Source of the DNA: Imbricaverruca yamaguchii
Taxonomy: Eukaryota; Arthropoda; Thecostraca; Neoverrucidae
Assembly (NCBI GenBank): GCA_034440575.1
Contig: JAOTOL010001221.1
Span: 281,001 to 345,000, forward strand
DNA length: 64,000 nucleotides
Direction of reading: 5' to 3'
Position numbers and translations under genes: made by a program. Below are positions 45,900 to 57,837 of this stretch, piece by piece (within the stretch, counting starts at the first letter, position 1; every line of letters starts with the position of its first letter). The notes under the pieces were generated by a model. That model did not search any database, was not told the DNA's origin, and saw only the letters and a list, made by a program, of their open reading frames with translations.

Positions 45900-47335
45900 A
45901 CCCGCCGCCACAGGACGTGACGGCGGCCACAGGTCCCACAACACGACACACACGGTGCCGCCGAGGCCCCGCCACAGGACGTGACGGCGGCCACAGGTCC
46001 CACAACACGACACACACGGTGCCGCCGAGACCCGCCACAGGTCCCACAACACGACACACACGGTGCCGCCGAGACCCGCCACAGGTCCCACAACACGACA
46101 CACACGGTGCCGTCGAGGCCCGCCACAGGACGTGACGGCGGCCACAGGTCCCACAACACGACACACACGGTGCCGCCGAGACCCGCCACAGGTCACAACA
46201 CGACACACACGGTGCCGCCGGCCACAGGTCCCACAACACGACACACACGGTGCCGCCGAGAGCCCGCCACAGGTCCCACAACACGACACACACGGTGCCG
46301 CCGACAGGACGTGACGGCGGCCACAGGTCCCACAACACGACACACACGGTGCCGCCGAGGCCCGCCACAGGTCCCACAACACGACACACACGGTGCCGCC
46401 GAGACCCGCCACAGGTCCCACAACACGACACACACGGTGCCGCCGAGACCCGCCACAGGTCCCACAACACGAACACACGGTGCCGCCGAGACCACGCCAC
46501 AGGTCCCACAACACGACACACACGGTGCCGTCGAGGCCCCGCCACAGGACGTGACGGCGGCCACAGGTCCCACAACACGACACACACGGTGCCGCCGAGG
46601 CCCCACGCCACAGGACGTGACGGCGGCCACAGGTCCCACAACACGACACACACGGTGCCGCCGAGGCCCGCCACAGGACGTGACGGCGGCCACAGGTCCC
46701 ACAACACGACACACACGGTGCCGCCGAGGCCGGTAACACGCCACAGGCCGTGACGGCGGCCACAGGTCCCACAACACGACACACACGGTGCCGCCGAGGC
46801 CACGCCACAGGACGTGACGGCGGCCACAGGTCCCACAACACGACACACACGGTGCCGCCGAGGCCACGCCACAGGACGTGACGGCGGCCACAGGTCCCAC
46901 AACACGACACACACGGTGCCGCCGAGGCCCGCCACAGGACGTGACGGCGGCCACAGGTCCCACAACACGACACACACGGTGCCGCCGAGGCCCCGCCACA
47001 GGACGTGACGGCGGCCACAGGTCCCACAACACGACACACACGGTGCCGCCGAGGCCCCGCCACAGGCACACGACACACGGTGCCGGGGGCCCGCCACAGG
47101 TCCCACAACACGACACACGGTGCCGCCGAGGCCCCGCCACAGGACGTGACGGCGGCCACAGGTCCCACAACACGACACACACGGTGCCGCCGAGGCCCCG
47201 CCACAGGCCCCCAACACGACACACACGGTGCCGCCGAGGCCCGCCACAGGTCCCACAACACGACACACACGGTGCCGTCGAGGCCCGCCACAGGACGTGA
47301 CGGCGGCCACAGGTCCCACAACACGACACACACCG
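45900..47335. repeat. Two-type minisatellite, 44-bp and 64-bp units
   Basis: The short unit contains CACAACACGACACACACGGT and GCCGCCGAGACCCGCCACAG. The long unit adds a 20-bp block with GACGTGACGGCGGCCACAGG. The order of short and long units is irregular. All long ORFs here, on both strands, follow from the array. Confidence 0.96.
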
Positions 47336-48587
47336 ATCCAGCATTCCAACGATTGAGGCACACTTGCGTCGGATCTCGGCGGATCTGGGCACATATCTGG
47401 GCGCAGATCTGGGCGTGGATCTCGGCGCGGATGCCGGCGCATTTGGCCAGTCCCAGAGGCTTCCACGCTATCGCCGGCGTAAGCCTCGCCGGGCTCGGGG
47501 CTTATCACTGAACATAGGGAGAGCTATCTAGGCGTATGGACTGTGTCGACCTCACAATGTCCCGTGGGCTAAGTGTGGCTCAGGCAGACACGTGGTAACA
47601 TTGCAATGGTAAATCGTCGCCAGGCAAATCGCACGAGGCACGCTGTTCCAGTGATTGGCATCATTTGATGGTGATGCCAGAGGCTGTCATGACAGCAGGA
47701 AGCGCTCGTGCAGTGCTCTGAAATTCCGACAAACTTTTGACGTACACGATGGGGATAACGATGGGAATAACGATGGTGATAACAATGGGGATAACGATGA
47801 TCAATGCCACGACAGCGATGCAGCTAGCGACGTCGCATTTTTCTTCTTCAAGTGCGACCGTTCTCTAACATGAGAAAATTTTGCAACGAGTTTATGAATT
47901 CCCCAACTAACGATAGCGTCCAACTACATTCCCCTAACCCCTGAAGCTGTCTCGTGACGATGGCAAGGACGTCTATGCCAATGTCAATGACGATGCTAAT
48001 GCACATGACAATGACGACGACAAGGAAATCGTATGTGCAGTGGCAACGACAGTGCCAATGGCGATGAGAATACGGGTAGGGGTTGATTCAACCCTCGAGA
48101 ATTTCGCGACAGCTGCCGAACCATTTCAGCGAATTCCGCTCAGATTTTCATAACCAATGGGGCACGCATACAGGCAGCTACATAGCTTCTCAGGTAAGCA
48201 ATTCACACAAACCGACAGTTCTCAGGTCGTGACTATTCCACGTCAGCTTCTTTATCGACGTAGGCGAGACTTCCATTCTGTTTTTTATGATATCCTCGAA
48301 GGCTAATCCTGCCGTCTGTGTTCCTCATCTAGCGACCGTCTCTGCTGCTCCCAGCAGCTCCACACCCAGCTTGCCAACTGAAAATCGCTGATTATCGCAC
48401 CACTACTCGCGCTAACTATACTATAATTATCGAACAATTATGTAACAGTATTATAATTATACTATAATTCTACTATGATTTTACAAGAATTGTACAATCG
48501 TTTGAAACGATACGGCTAGGTCTCGCATCAATTTCCAGCGTAAAAATAATGGCGAGAACTTGACATTGCGCGTCCAATGCGTTACAT
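47336..48587. other. Unique spacer with GATAACGATGG and AT-rich patches
   Basis: A short GATAACGATGGT repeat lies at about 47743-47810, and an ACTATAATTAT-rich patch at about 48418-48485. No gene recognised. Confidence 0.45.
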
Positions 48588-49112
48588 TCAGGGCCAAAAA
48601 GCTGTGGTGACACGAATACGATTCAGGGCCAAAAAGCTGTGGTGACACGAATACGATTCAGGGCCAAAAAGCTGTGGTGACACGAATACGATTCAGGGCC
48701 AAAAAGCTGTGGTGACACGAATACGATTCAGGGCCAAAAAGCTGTGGTGACACGAACACGATTCAGGGCCAAAAAGCTGTGGTGACACGAATACGATTCA
48801 GGGCCAAAAAGCTGTGGTGACACGAATACGATTCAGGGCCAAAAAGCTGTGGCGACACGAATACGATTCAGGGCCAAAAAGCTGTGGTGACACGAATACG
48901 ATTCAGGGCCAAAAAGCTGTGGTGACACGAATACGATTCAGGGCCAAAACGCTGTGGCGACACGAATACGATTCAGGGCCAAAAAGCTGTGGTGACACGA
49001 ATACGATTCAGGGCCAAAAAGCTGTGGTGACACGAATACGATTCAGGGCCAAAAAGCTGTGGTGGCATGAACACGATTCAGGGCCAAAAAGCTGTGGTGA
49101 CACGAACACGAC
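48588..49112. repeat. 35-bp minisatellite, 15 units
   Basis: Unit contains ATTCAGGGCCAAAAAGCTGT and GGTGACACGAATACG; highly uniform. Confidence 0.97.
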
Positions 49113-49336
49113 TATCCGACCGTCGCCAAAGCTCGGCATCTGCTCACGAGTTAGATTATCGACGTCATTTATTTCTTCCCGCGCGTGTTGAAACTGCATG
49201 CAATCTTTTTAAACCACGTCTTCTAAGCGGCTTACGTTTTTTTATTACTGGTAAGGCAGGTCTCTGAGCGTGATTGTTGTTGCCCACACAGCCGCGGCGC
49301 GACTCCCGGACCAATCAGAGTCGCCGCCTACACGCC

Positions 49337-49675
49337 GACCATGTGCACCGTGACTGCAATAACCATGTGCACCGTGACTGCAATAACCGTGTGCACCGTG
49401 ACTGCAATAACAGTGTGCACCGTGACTGCAATAACCATGTGCACCGTGACTGCAATAACCATGTGCACCGTGACTGCAATAACCATGTGCACCGTGACTG
49501 CAATAACAGTGTGCACCGTGACTGCAATAACCATGTGCGCCGTGACTGCAATAACCATGTGCACCGTGACTGCAATAACCATGTGCGCCGTGACTGCAAT
49601 AACCATGTGCACCGTGACTGCAATAACCATGTGCACCGTGACTGCAATAACAGTGTGCACCGTGAGTGCAATAAT
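49337..49675. repeat. 24-bp minisatellite, 14 units
   Basis: Unit CACCGTGACTGCAATAACCA plus TGTG, with CAGTGTG variants. Frame-neutral, so open on both strands. Confidence 0.97.
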
Positions 49676-49825
49676 CGAGTGCATCACGACTGCTATATCC
49701 GTAATAACCCCTTCTCTCCGTTCCAGGCTCACTCCATCGTACCTCGGCTGCAGATCTGCCGTCGCGGCTGCAGTGCATCCCGTCGACCCCCCCCCCCCTC
49801 CCCACCCTCTCCCCGCTCACCTCAG

Positions 49826-50145
49826 TGTACCTCGCCTGCCGATCGGTCACGAACAAAAGCGTCTGCACGTACAGGTCCGGTAGCCCCCCCTCTCAGTTGC
49901 CATCAGCGGCCCGCGCCGCCCGCAGCGAGTACCGGGCCAGTCCTGATGGACAGCAAGCGCCGGCATTGTGCACTGTGTCCGCCAACTATGCCAGCATTGT
50001 GCACGTGGGATACGGCGGTGTGGGACATGCCGTCTACGCGCATGCTACGACAGACTATTGCAGACAGACAGCCATTGCACACGCGGCCGAGACCGACCCG
50101 TGCAAGATCTGCTCCGGGAATCTGACTTGTGCTTTGCGCAACTGA
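49826..50145 (+). CDS. Candidate terminal exon, unknown Cys-containing protein
   Basis: I do not recognise the family. A pyrimidine-rich tract ending CTCACCTCAG (49816-49825) resembles a 3' splice site. From there one frame stays open to a TGA at 50143-50145, about 106 codons, GC-rich at third positions. The reading begins YLACRSVTNKSVCTY and ends DPCKICSGNLTCALRN. Its seven or so cysteines and NxT/NxS sites (NKS, NLT) would suit a secreted or extracellular C terminus, as inference only. No polyadenylation signal lies close downstream, and no upstream exon is seen because a 24-bp array precedes it. It could be a chance GC-rich frame. Confidence 0.3.
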
Positions 50146-50184
50146 GACTCAACGTTGACCGTGTTCTGCATTAGCCCTAGCCAT

Positions 50185-50320
50185 TGATTAATGATTCGTG
50201 CAACAGCGTGCGACATACCGCCTCCTGCACACGGAATTGACATCGTCCCCAAAGAAATATCGACATCGTGCCTCTCGATGCGTGTTTGTGAAATATGCAT
50301 CCCTCGCTTGCAATAGTATG
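50185..50320 (+). repeat. Dup-B dispersed repeat, short copy
   Basis: GAAATATCGACATCGTGCCT and flanking CATACCGCCTCCTGCACAC match the Dup-B core. Confidence 0.6.
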
Positions 50321-50387
50321 CCTTGTATAGACATAAATAGTGTGTGTGTGTTTGTCTGGCAATAATGCATATTTGCGGTATCGTTTA

Positions 50388-50569
50388 CTTGTTTATTTGA
50401 CGTTTCACGACGCACTTTATTTATGCACGATCACGGCCAATGGCGCCGCCCACACTGTTTCGCCGGTGGGCCGCGGGACTGGTAAATGTTCCGAGCGGTG
50501 CGAGTATTGAACCAGGGACCTTTGGCACCCAGAGCGCAACACATTAACCACTCGGCCATCCCCGATCCC
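50388..50569 (-). mobile_element. S2 SINE
   Basis: Tail CTTGTTTATTTGACGTTTCA, body CGCCCACACTGTTTCGCCGG, head end ACCACTCGGCCATCCCCGAT. Confidence 0.88.
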
Positions 50570-50621
50570 TTATGCTCGCCAGACGAGATGTGACACGACC
50601 ATCACGCAACGCAATTTGTAT

Positions 50622-50672
50622 TGCAGCCTAGGGGCGCATCGACTGCATAGGTCAAACGGCACGTAACGTAAC
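50622..50672 (-). mobile_element. Solo LINE 3'-tail fragment
   Basis: CCTAGGGGCGCATCGACTGC, then ATAGGTCAAACGGC; partial and diverged. Confidence 0.45.
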
Positions 50673-51182
50673 TTAAGTGAAAGAGATTACCCGTGATGTT
50701 CCCACTTATGATTTGCACTCTTATACAGTGCCAGCTTAAAGCACAGACATTTGTATCGCTATTGTCTACATGCAATATTAAATTAGGCAACTCTCAAAAC
50801 AAACGAAAATGACAGCTACAACTGTCCTAAAGGCTCAACACTTAGTTTGAAGCACTGCAAAACGTACCAAAAAATGATATTATTTTCATGGCGAATTTCG
50901 ACATCTTACAACACGGTGGGGAGGGGCAAGAAGCGACCGCTGTCCCCTCCCTCCTTCATGACCACAAAGGCGCCTCCAGACGAAGGTGGAGATGCGGAGC
51001 GCCTTCAGGATGCTAGAGTGCACCCATTTAGTTTTTCAGTCCAAGGCGTCCCTCGAAGTGAAAAAGTAATCCCTTCAGGACGCTAGGGTGCACTGCACTC
51101 GGCCGACGAACCAGGGAATCGAAGAGGAAGATGCAGACGAAGAGGAAGAGGCATAGAGGGAAACGCAGTTACACAGGAATAG
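50673..51182. other. Unique spacer
   Basis: Includes a Dup-B-like stretch (ATTTTCATGGCGAATTTCGA) near 50880. No gene recognised. Confidence 0.4.
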
Positions 51183-51420
51183 GCAGATGCAGTTAGTTAG
51201 TCATTTGAGTTTAAGGGCGCTTCGACCAAAACGTGATCACTTAGCGCCCGTAACTTCCAGTTGAGCATTTCAGTTAGTTAAGAAGGCAGGTGTTACCGGG
51301 GTGTGTAGATCGCTCGACAACCGATCGCTCTCAAAAAGCGGAATATGCTCCCAGAATGAACTATGTCCGAGTCATCAGCTAGCCCATCACGATATGTGTT
51401 GAGCTGTGTATTATTTCCAT
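51183..51420 (-). pseudogene. LINE 3'-end fragment
   Basis: Minus strand encodes the ORF2 C terminus (SGSIFRFLRAIGCRAIYTPR, stop at 51293), then a short 3' UTR and the GGGCGC/GCGCCC tail ending at 51183. It aligns with the ends of the copies at 32757 and 54805 (NGQLFEFLSQI and SGNLFRYLSAI). All other domains are missing. Confidence 0.75.
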
Positions 51421-51654
51421 AGAGGGCGGATGCAGAGGAAGAGGCAGATACAGAGGAAGAGGAGTAGGTCGGCTGATGTTGGCCTTTCACCTGTGCCAGA
51501 CAAAGTGCGACTTGGGCGAGATAAGTATCTGGGACGTGTCCGGAGGTGCGGGGATACGCACAAAAAACAACATCCGGTCTCTACAGCCAGCCGCAGCCAC
51601 CGGCTCCCGCCTGTACCAACGACCTGGACGCCTCTCTATTGTGTGTCCACTAGT

Positions 51655-53970
51655 GGTGATGAGACAGTGACCGGGGTCACCAGGGGGCAGTGTGTGTACC
51701 AATGGTGATGAGACAGTGACCGGGGTCACCAGGTGGCAGTGTGTGCACCAATGGTGATGAGACAGTGACCGGGGTCACCAGGTGGCAGTGTGTGCACCAA
51801 TGGTGATGAGACAGTGACCGGGGTCACCAGGTGGCAGTGTGTGTACCAATGGTGATGAGACAGTGACCGGGGTCACCAGGGGGCAGTGTGTGTACCAATG
51901 GTGATGAGACAGTGACCGGGGTCACCAGGTGGCAGTGTGTGTACCAATGGTGATGAGACAGTGACCGGGGTCACCAGGTGGCAGTGTGTGTACCAATGGT
52001 GATGAGACAGTGACCGGGGTCACCAGGGGGCAGTGTGTGCACCAATGGTGATGAGACAGTGACCGGGGTCACCAGGTGGCAGTGTGTGTACCAATGGTGA
52101 TGAGACAGTGACCGGGGTCACCAGGGGCAGGTGTGTACCAATGGTGATGAGACAGTGACCGGGGTCACCAGGGGCAGGGTGTACCAATGGTGTGGAAAGG
52201 GAGAGAAGACGGGTTGAAAGGTGAGACAGTGACCGGGGTCACCAGGGGGCAGTGTGTGCACCAATGGTGATGAGACAGTGACCGGGGTCACAGGGGCAGT
52301 GTGTGTACCAATGGTGATGAGACAGTGACCGGGGTCACCAGGTGGCAGTGTGTGCACCAATGGTGATGAGACAGTGACCGGGGTCACCAGGGGCAGTGTG
52401 TGTACCAATGGTGATGAGACAGTGACCGGGGTCACCAGGGGCAGTGTGTGCACCAATGGTGATGAGACAGTGACCGGGGTCACCAGGTGGCAGTGTGTGT
52501 ACCAATGGTGATGAGACAGTGACCGGGGTCACCAGGTGGCAGTGTGTGCACCAATGGTGATGAGACAGTGACCGGGGTCACCAGGTGGCAGTGTGTGTAC
52601 CAATGGTGATGAGACAGTGACCGGGGTCACCAGGGGGCAGCGTGTGCACCAATGGTGATGAGACAGTGACCGGGGTCACCAGGGGCAGTGTGTGTACCAA
52701 TGGTGATGAGACAGTGACCGGGGTCACCAGGTGGCAGGGTGTGCACCAATGGTGATGAGACAGTGACCGGGGTCACCAGGTGGCAGTGTGTGTACCAATG
52801 GTGATGAGACAGTGACCGGGGTCACCAGGAGCAGTGTGTGCACCAATGGTGATGAGACAGTGACCGGGGTCACCAGGTGGCAGTGTGTGTACCAATGGTG
52901 ATGAGAGAGTGACCGGGGTCACCAGGTGGCGTGTGTACCAATGGTGATGAGACAGTGACCGGGGTCACCAGGGGGCAGTGTGTGTACCAATGGTGATGAG
53001 ACAGTGACCGGGGTCACCAGGGGCAGTTGTGCACCAATGGTGATGAGACAGTGACCGGGGTCACCAGTGGCAGTGTGTGCACCAATGGTGATGAGACAGT
53101 GACCGGGGTCACCAGGGGGCAGTGTGTGCACCAATGGTGATGAGACAGTGACCGGGGTCACCAGGTGGCAAGTGTGCGCCAATGGTGATGAGACAGTGAC
53201 CGGGGTCACCAGGTGGCAGTGTGCACCAATGGTGATGAGACAGTGACCAGGGTCACCAGGTGGCAGTGCGTGTACCAATGGTGATGAGACAGTGACCGGG
53301 GTCACCAGGTGGCAATGTGTGCACCAATGGTGATGAGACAGTGACCGGGGTCACCAGGTGGCAGTGTGTGCACCAATGGTGATGAGACAGTGACCAGGGT
53401 CACCAGGTGGCAGTGTGTGCACCAATGGTGATGAGACAGTGACCGGGGTCACCAGGTGGCAGTGTGTGCACCAATGGTGATGAGACAGTGACCGGGGTCA
53501 CCAGGGGGCAGTGTGTGCACCAATGGTGATGAGACAGTGACCGGGGTCACCAGGTGGCAGTGTGTGCACCAATGGTGATGAGACAGTGACCGGGGTCACC
53601 AGGTGGCAGTGTGTGCACCAATGGTGATGAGACAGTGACCGGGGTCACCAGGGGCAGTGTGTGTGTACCAATGGTGATGAGACAGTGACCGGGGTCACCA
53701 GGTGGCAGTGTGTGCACCAATGGTGATGAGACAGTGACCGGGGTCACCAGGTGGCAGTGTGTGCACCAATGGTGATGAGACAGTGACCGGGGTCACCAGG
53801 TGGCAGTGTGTGTACCAATGGTGATGAGACAGTGACCGGGGTCACCAGGTGGCAGTGTGTGTACCAATGGTGATGAGACAGTGACCGGGGTCACCAGGGG
53901 GCAGCGTGTGCACCAATGGTGATGAGACAGTGACCGGGGTCACCAGGTGGCAGTGTGTGCACCAATGGTG
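51655..53970. repeat. 49-bp minisatellite, about 47 units
   Basis: Unit contains ACCAATGGTGATGAGACAGT and the 14-bp palindromic GTGACCGGGGTCAC. Variable sites are GTGTAC/GTGCAC and AGGTGGC/AGGGGGC/AGGGGC. One disrupted unit with foreign sequence lies at 52185-52225. Confidence 0.97.
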
Positions 53971-54027
53971 ATCAGACGGGGCCCGATCTGGGCCGGGCAA
54001 CACGGCGTGCACGCGATGGTGCACAGT

Positions 54028-54248
54028 GGGGCCGACTCTGCCTCGGACACGACCGGTGCGGGTGCGCCTCCACCCAGACAGTGCAGGGCGGCACACGTCA
54101 GGGCCGACTCTGCCTCGGACACGACCGGTGCGGGTGCGCCTCCACCCAGACAGTGCAGGGCGGCACACGTCAGGGCCGACTCTGCCTCGGACACGACCGG
54201 TGCGGGTGCGCCTCCACCCAGACAGTGCAGGGCGGCACACGTCAGGGC
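54028..54248. repeat. 72-bp tandem repeat, 3 units
   Basis: Three nearly identical units containing GCCGACTCTGCCTCGGACAC. Frame-neutral length. Confidence 0.95.
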
Positions 54249-54261
54249 CTCTCGTACACAA

Positions 54262-54640
54262 TGGCAGCTGTGGCACGGTACGGCACGGCACAGCAAAACG
54301 AGGCACAGCATGGTACAGCACAGCACAGCACAGCACGGCACGGCACAGTACAGCACAGCACAGCAAAGCGCAACATGGTACAGCACAGCATGATAGAGCA
54401 CATTATAGCACAACAAAGCGCAACAAAGCACAGCACAACACATCATAGTACAGCACAGTACAACACGGCACATTACAGCACAGTGCGGTACAGCGCGATG
54501 CAAAACAGCGCAGCACAGCATGACAGAATGCCACACAAACCCCGCGCAACAGTACACAGCACTACACATCGTAGTGCAGTACAGAACAGCACACCGCAAA
54601 CACAGCATAGCACAGCCCGGCCACGCATCAACGGATAGCC
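54262..54640. repeat. CAGCA/GGCAC pentamer-based repeat
   Basis: Degenerate 5-bp periodicity (CACAGCACAGTACAGCACGG), decaying rightwards. Confidence 0.85.
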
Positions 54641-54804
54641 AAACCGCACATCGCAAAGCGGCACAGCATTTACCGCCAGCCTCATCCCCCACCCCACATT
54701 TTACCGCCAGCCCCATACTGAATCCATCGATAGGTTAGTGAGTCGCCAACGGATCCATAAGGGCCATCGGTCACCGTCAGCCCCACCCCCGCCAGACCAC
54801 CACG

Positions 54805-55725
54805 GTCATCAGTTAGTTAGTTAGTTATTTGGGCTTTAGGGCGCCTCGACCAGAATTGATCATTGGCGCCCATAACTACTTTATGCTATTGCTTCACCGT
54901 TGGTGAGAGCTATTACCTGGCGTGTGTACGTGGTTTGAAAGTCAATCGCCGACAAGTAACGGAACAAGTTTCCAGAATGCACAAGTTTTGAGTTATTTTC
55001 CAGGACGTCTTGGTATATCAAGTGATCTGTGTCTCTTCCATAAAACAATCGGCGCTCTGGTACAAATTGTTGGCACAGAGTACATGAACTACAGTCAGGG
55101 TTTCCAGACAGCGAGGGCACCGAGGTCGCTCCTCCCCACATAGTGGCGGTGGGTAGCGGTGGGTAGCGTAGGTGAGCCCAATGCGCATCCTACAAAGTGT
55201 GACCTCTTGTCTGGACCTGCGAAGGCATGACACCCAAGGTCCTAGATGTGGCTTGACTCCATGCAACTTATTGTTGCTTTCTCTGTCCCATGCTCTTTAA
55301 CGCTTAGCAAGTATGAAATGTTTATCTCTTGAGAAGTGGTCCCTAGTGGGGAGTGGACATATGCGTGGGCGGACACTGCCCACTTCGCCGCAGTGTCCGC
55401 GCGCTCGTTTCTCCATACTCCCACATGGCTTGGGATCCAGCATAAGCAGACTGTTTTCCTCTCCCTTCCCAACGTGGTAATTGGTATGAGAATGTCAAGT
55501 AGTAGAGGTTCCGATGGATAAAATGCAGTCAGTGCCAAAAGGCTGCTAAGGGAGTCGGAGAGAATCACATATGGTGTGTCCTGTGTCTCTATAAATGACA
55601 GAGCCTTCATGATCGCAATAAGTTCAGAGCTATAAACCGAGATATACATAGGGAAACTGAACGAACGTACAGCAGTACCGCATAGTCACCAGCAACAGAC
55701 CTATGACCGCTCCGTCAGACCCCCA
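54805..55725 (-). pseudogene. LINE ORF2 C-terminal fragment, second copy
   Basis: 5'-truncated copy of the LINE at 32757-33995. It starts within RNase H (SDGAVIG near 55712-55725). It keeps SSELIAIMKAL, VILSDSLSSLLAL and CWIPSHVG, then RMRIGLTYATH and RCPRCLETLTVVHVL, and ends with SGNLFRYLSAI before a stop at 54881. These segments lie in three reading frames, so at least two frameshifts are present. The terminal segment is GGTCGAGGCGCCCTAAAG plus AACTAACTAAC at 54805. Non-functional. The left end of the 22-bp array at 55785 begins shortly beyond the 5' truncation. Confidence 0.87.
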
Positions 55726-55784
55726 CGGTCAACAAAATCTCACCTCCCGCCAGTCGACCAAAGTGGCAGACAGTCCTCCCCCGA

Positions 55785-56395
55785 CGCCCCGTCAGACCAC
55801 CAGTCCCCCTCCGACAGACCACCAGTCCCCCTCCGACAGACCACCAGTCCCCCCTCCGACAGACCACCAGTCCCCCCTCCGACAGACCACCAGTCCCCCT
55901 CCGACAGACCACCAGTCCCCCCTCCGACAGACCACCAGTCCCCCTCGACAGACCACCAGTCCCCCTCCGACAGACCACCAGTCCCTCCGACAGACCACCA
56001 GTCCCTCTTCGACAGACCACCAGTCCCCCCTCCGACAGACCACCAGTCCCCCTCCGACAGACCACCAGTCCCCTCCGACAGACCACCAGTCCCCCTCCGA
56101 CAAAGTGTCTCCCGTCCCGCCCGCGGCCCGTCCTCCCGCCGTCCCCTCCCGACCGCCCTCCCCGCCCCTCGACAGACCACCAGCCCCTCGGCCCCCCCCG
56201 CCCCCCCGCCCCCCCCCCCCAGGCCCCTCCGACAGACCACCAGTCCCCCTCAGACAGACCACCAGTCCCCCCTACAGACCACCAGTACCCCTCCGACAGA
56301 CCACCAGTCCCCCCTCCGACAGACCACCAGTCCCCCTCCGACAGACCACCAGTCCCCCTCCGACAGACCACCAGTCCCCCTTCGACAGACCACCG
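55785..56395. repeat. 22-23 bp minisatellite, about 22 units
   Basis: Unit GACAGACCACCAGTCCCCCT plus CC. Interrupted at 56105-56235 by a C-rich non-array segment with a poly-C run. Strong C/G strand bias. Confidence 0.95.
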
Positions 56396-56439
56396 GTCGC
56401 CAACATCCCCGGCCAGACCGCGGCGGCAGGACGCCACGC

Positions 56440-56645
56440 GCCACCGAGCCCGTTAGTGTGAGCCGACGGAGGACCGGTGGCGGCGCGCTTTATCGGCTCG
56501 TTCCCGCCACGGCTGTATTTCCCGATACATGACCTCCACGTGCAGTGGCTATTATGGGTTGCCGCCACTGCTGTGTTGGCGCCATGGCGAGTTCCCACCA
56601 CGGCTATATTTGGCTCGTTCCCGCCACGGCCGGATTAGGAGTGCC
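56440..56645. repeat. Degenerate CTCGTTCCCGCCACGGC repeat
   Basis: Three or four diverged units sharing TTCCCGCCACGGCTGTATTT. Confidence 0.7.
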
Positions 56646-56659
56646 CGAGAACAGATGAT

Positions 56660-57770
56660 GTGGTGTCGCGCGTCGGGCCGCTGGTGACGTGTCGGGCCGC
56701 TGGTGACGCGCCGGGCCGCTGGTGTCGCGCGGCGGGCCGCTGGTGACGTATCGGGCCGCTGGTGACGTGTCGGACCGCTGGTGACGTGGGCCGCTGGTGA
56801 CGTGTCGGGCCGCTGGTGATGTGTCGGGCCGCTGGTGACGCGCCGGGCGCTGGTGCGTGCGGGCCGCTGGTGACGTGTCGGGCCGCTGTGACGTGTCGGG
56901 CCGCTGGTGACGTGTCGGACCGCTGGTGCGTGTCGGACCGCTGGTGAGTTCGCGCCGGGCCGCTGGTGACGTATCGGGCCGCTGGTGACGTGTCGGGCCG
57001 CTGGTGACGTGTCGGACCGCTGGTGACGTGTCGGACCGCTGGTGTCGCGCGCGGACGCTTGACGCGCCGGACCGCTGGTGATGTGTCGGACCGCTGGTGA
57101 CGTGTCAGACCGCTGGTGACGTCGGACCGCTGGTGACGTGTCGACCGCTGGTGACGTGTCGGACCGCTGGTGAGTGTCGGACCGTGGTGACGTCAGACCG
57201 CTGGTGACGTGTCGGACCGCTGGTGACGTGTCGGGCCGCTGGTGACGTGTCGGACCGCTGGTGACGGTCGGACCGCTGGTGGTGACTTGTGTCGGACCGC
57301 TGGTGACGTGTCGGACCGCTGGTGACGTGGACCGCTGTGTGTCGGCCGCTGGTGACGTGTCGGGCCGCTGGTGACGTGTCGGACCGCTGGTGACGTGTCA
57401 GACCGCTGGTGACGTGTCGGACCGCTGGTGACGTGTCGGACCGCTGGTGACGTGTCAGACCGCTGGTGACGTGTCAGACCGCTGGTGACGTGTCGGACCG
57501 CTGGTGACGTGTCGGACCGCTGGTGACGTGTCGGACCGCTGGTGACGTGTCGGACCGCTGGTGACGTGTCGGACCGCTGGTGACGTGTCGGACCGCTGGT
57601 GACGTGTCGGGCCGCTGGTGACGTGTCGGACCGCTGGTGACGTGTCAGACCGCTGGTGACGTGTCGGACCGCTGGTGACGTGTCGGACCGCTGGTGACGT
57701 GTCAGACCGCTGGTGACGTGTCAGACCGCTGGTGATGTGTCGGACCGCTGGTGACGCGCCGGACGCCGGC
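56660..57770. repeat. 19-bp minisatellite, about 57 units
   Basis: Unit GTGTCGGACCGCTGGTGAC with GGGCCGC, CAGACCGC and CGCGCCGG variants. The left half (56660-57350) is indel-rich; 57360-57740 is clean. It ends in CGTTCGAATCCCTGCC, a tRNA B-box-like string. Confidence 0.96.
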
Positions 57771-57837
57771 GGAACGGTCGCGCGTTCGAATCCCTGCCAT
57801 GTCGCGCGTTTCGCCATTCGCTATGAGGATGGATGGC

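Noticed and set aside
45778..47511. Very long open frames (up to 576 codons) on both strands
   Set aside because: They run through the 44/64-bp array, are open in several frames at once, and have no domains. Array by-product.
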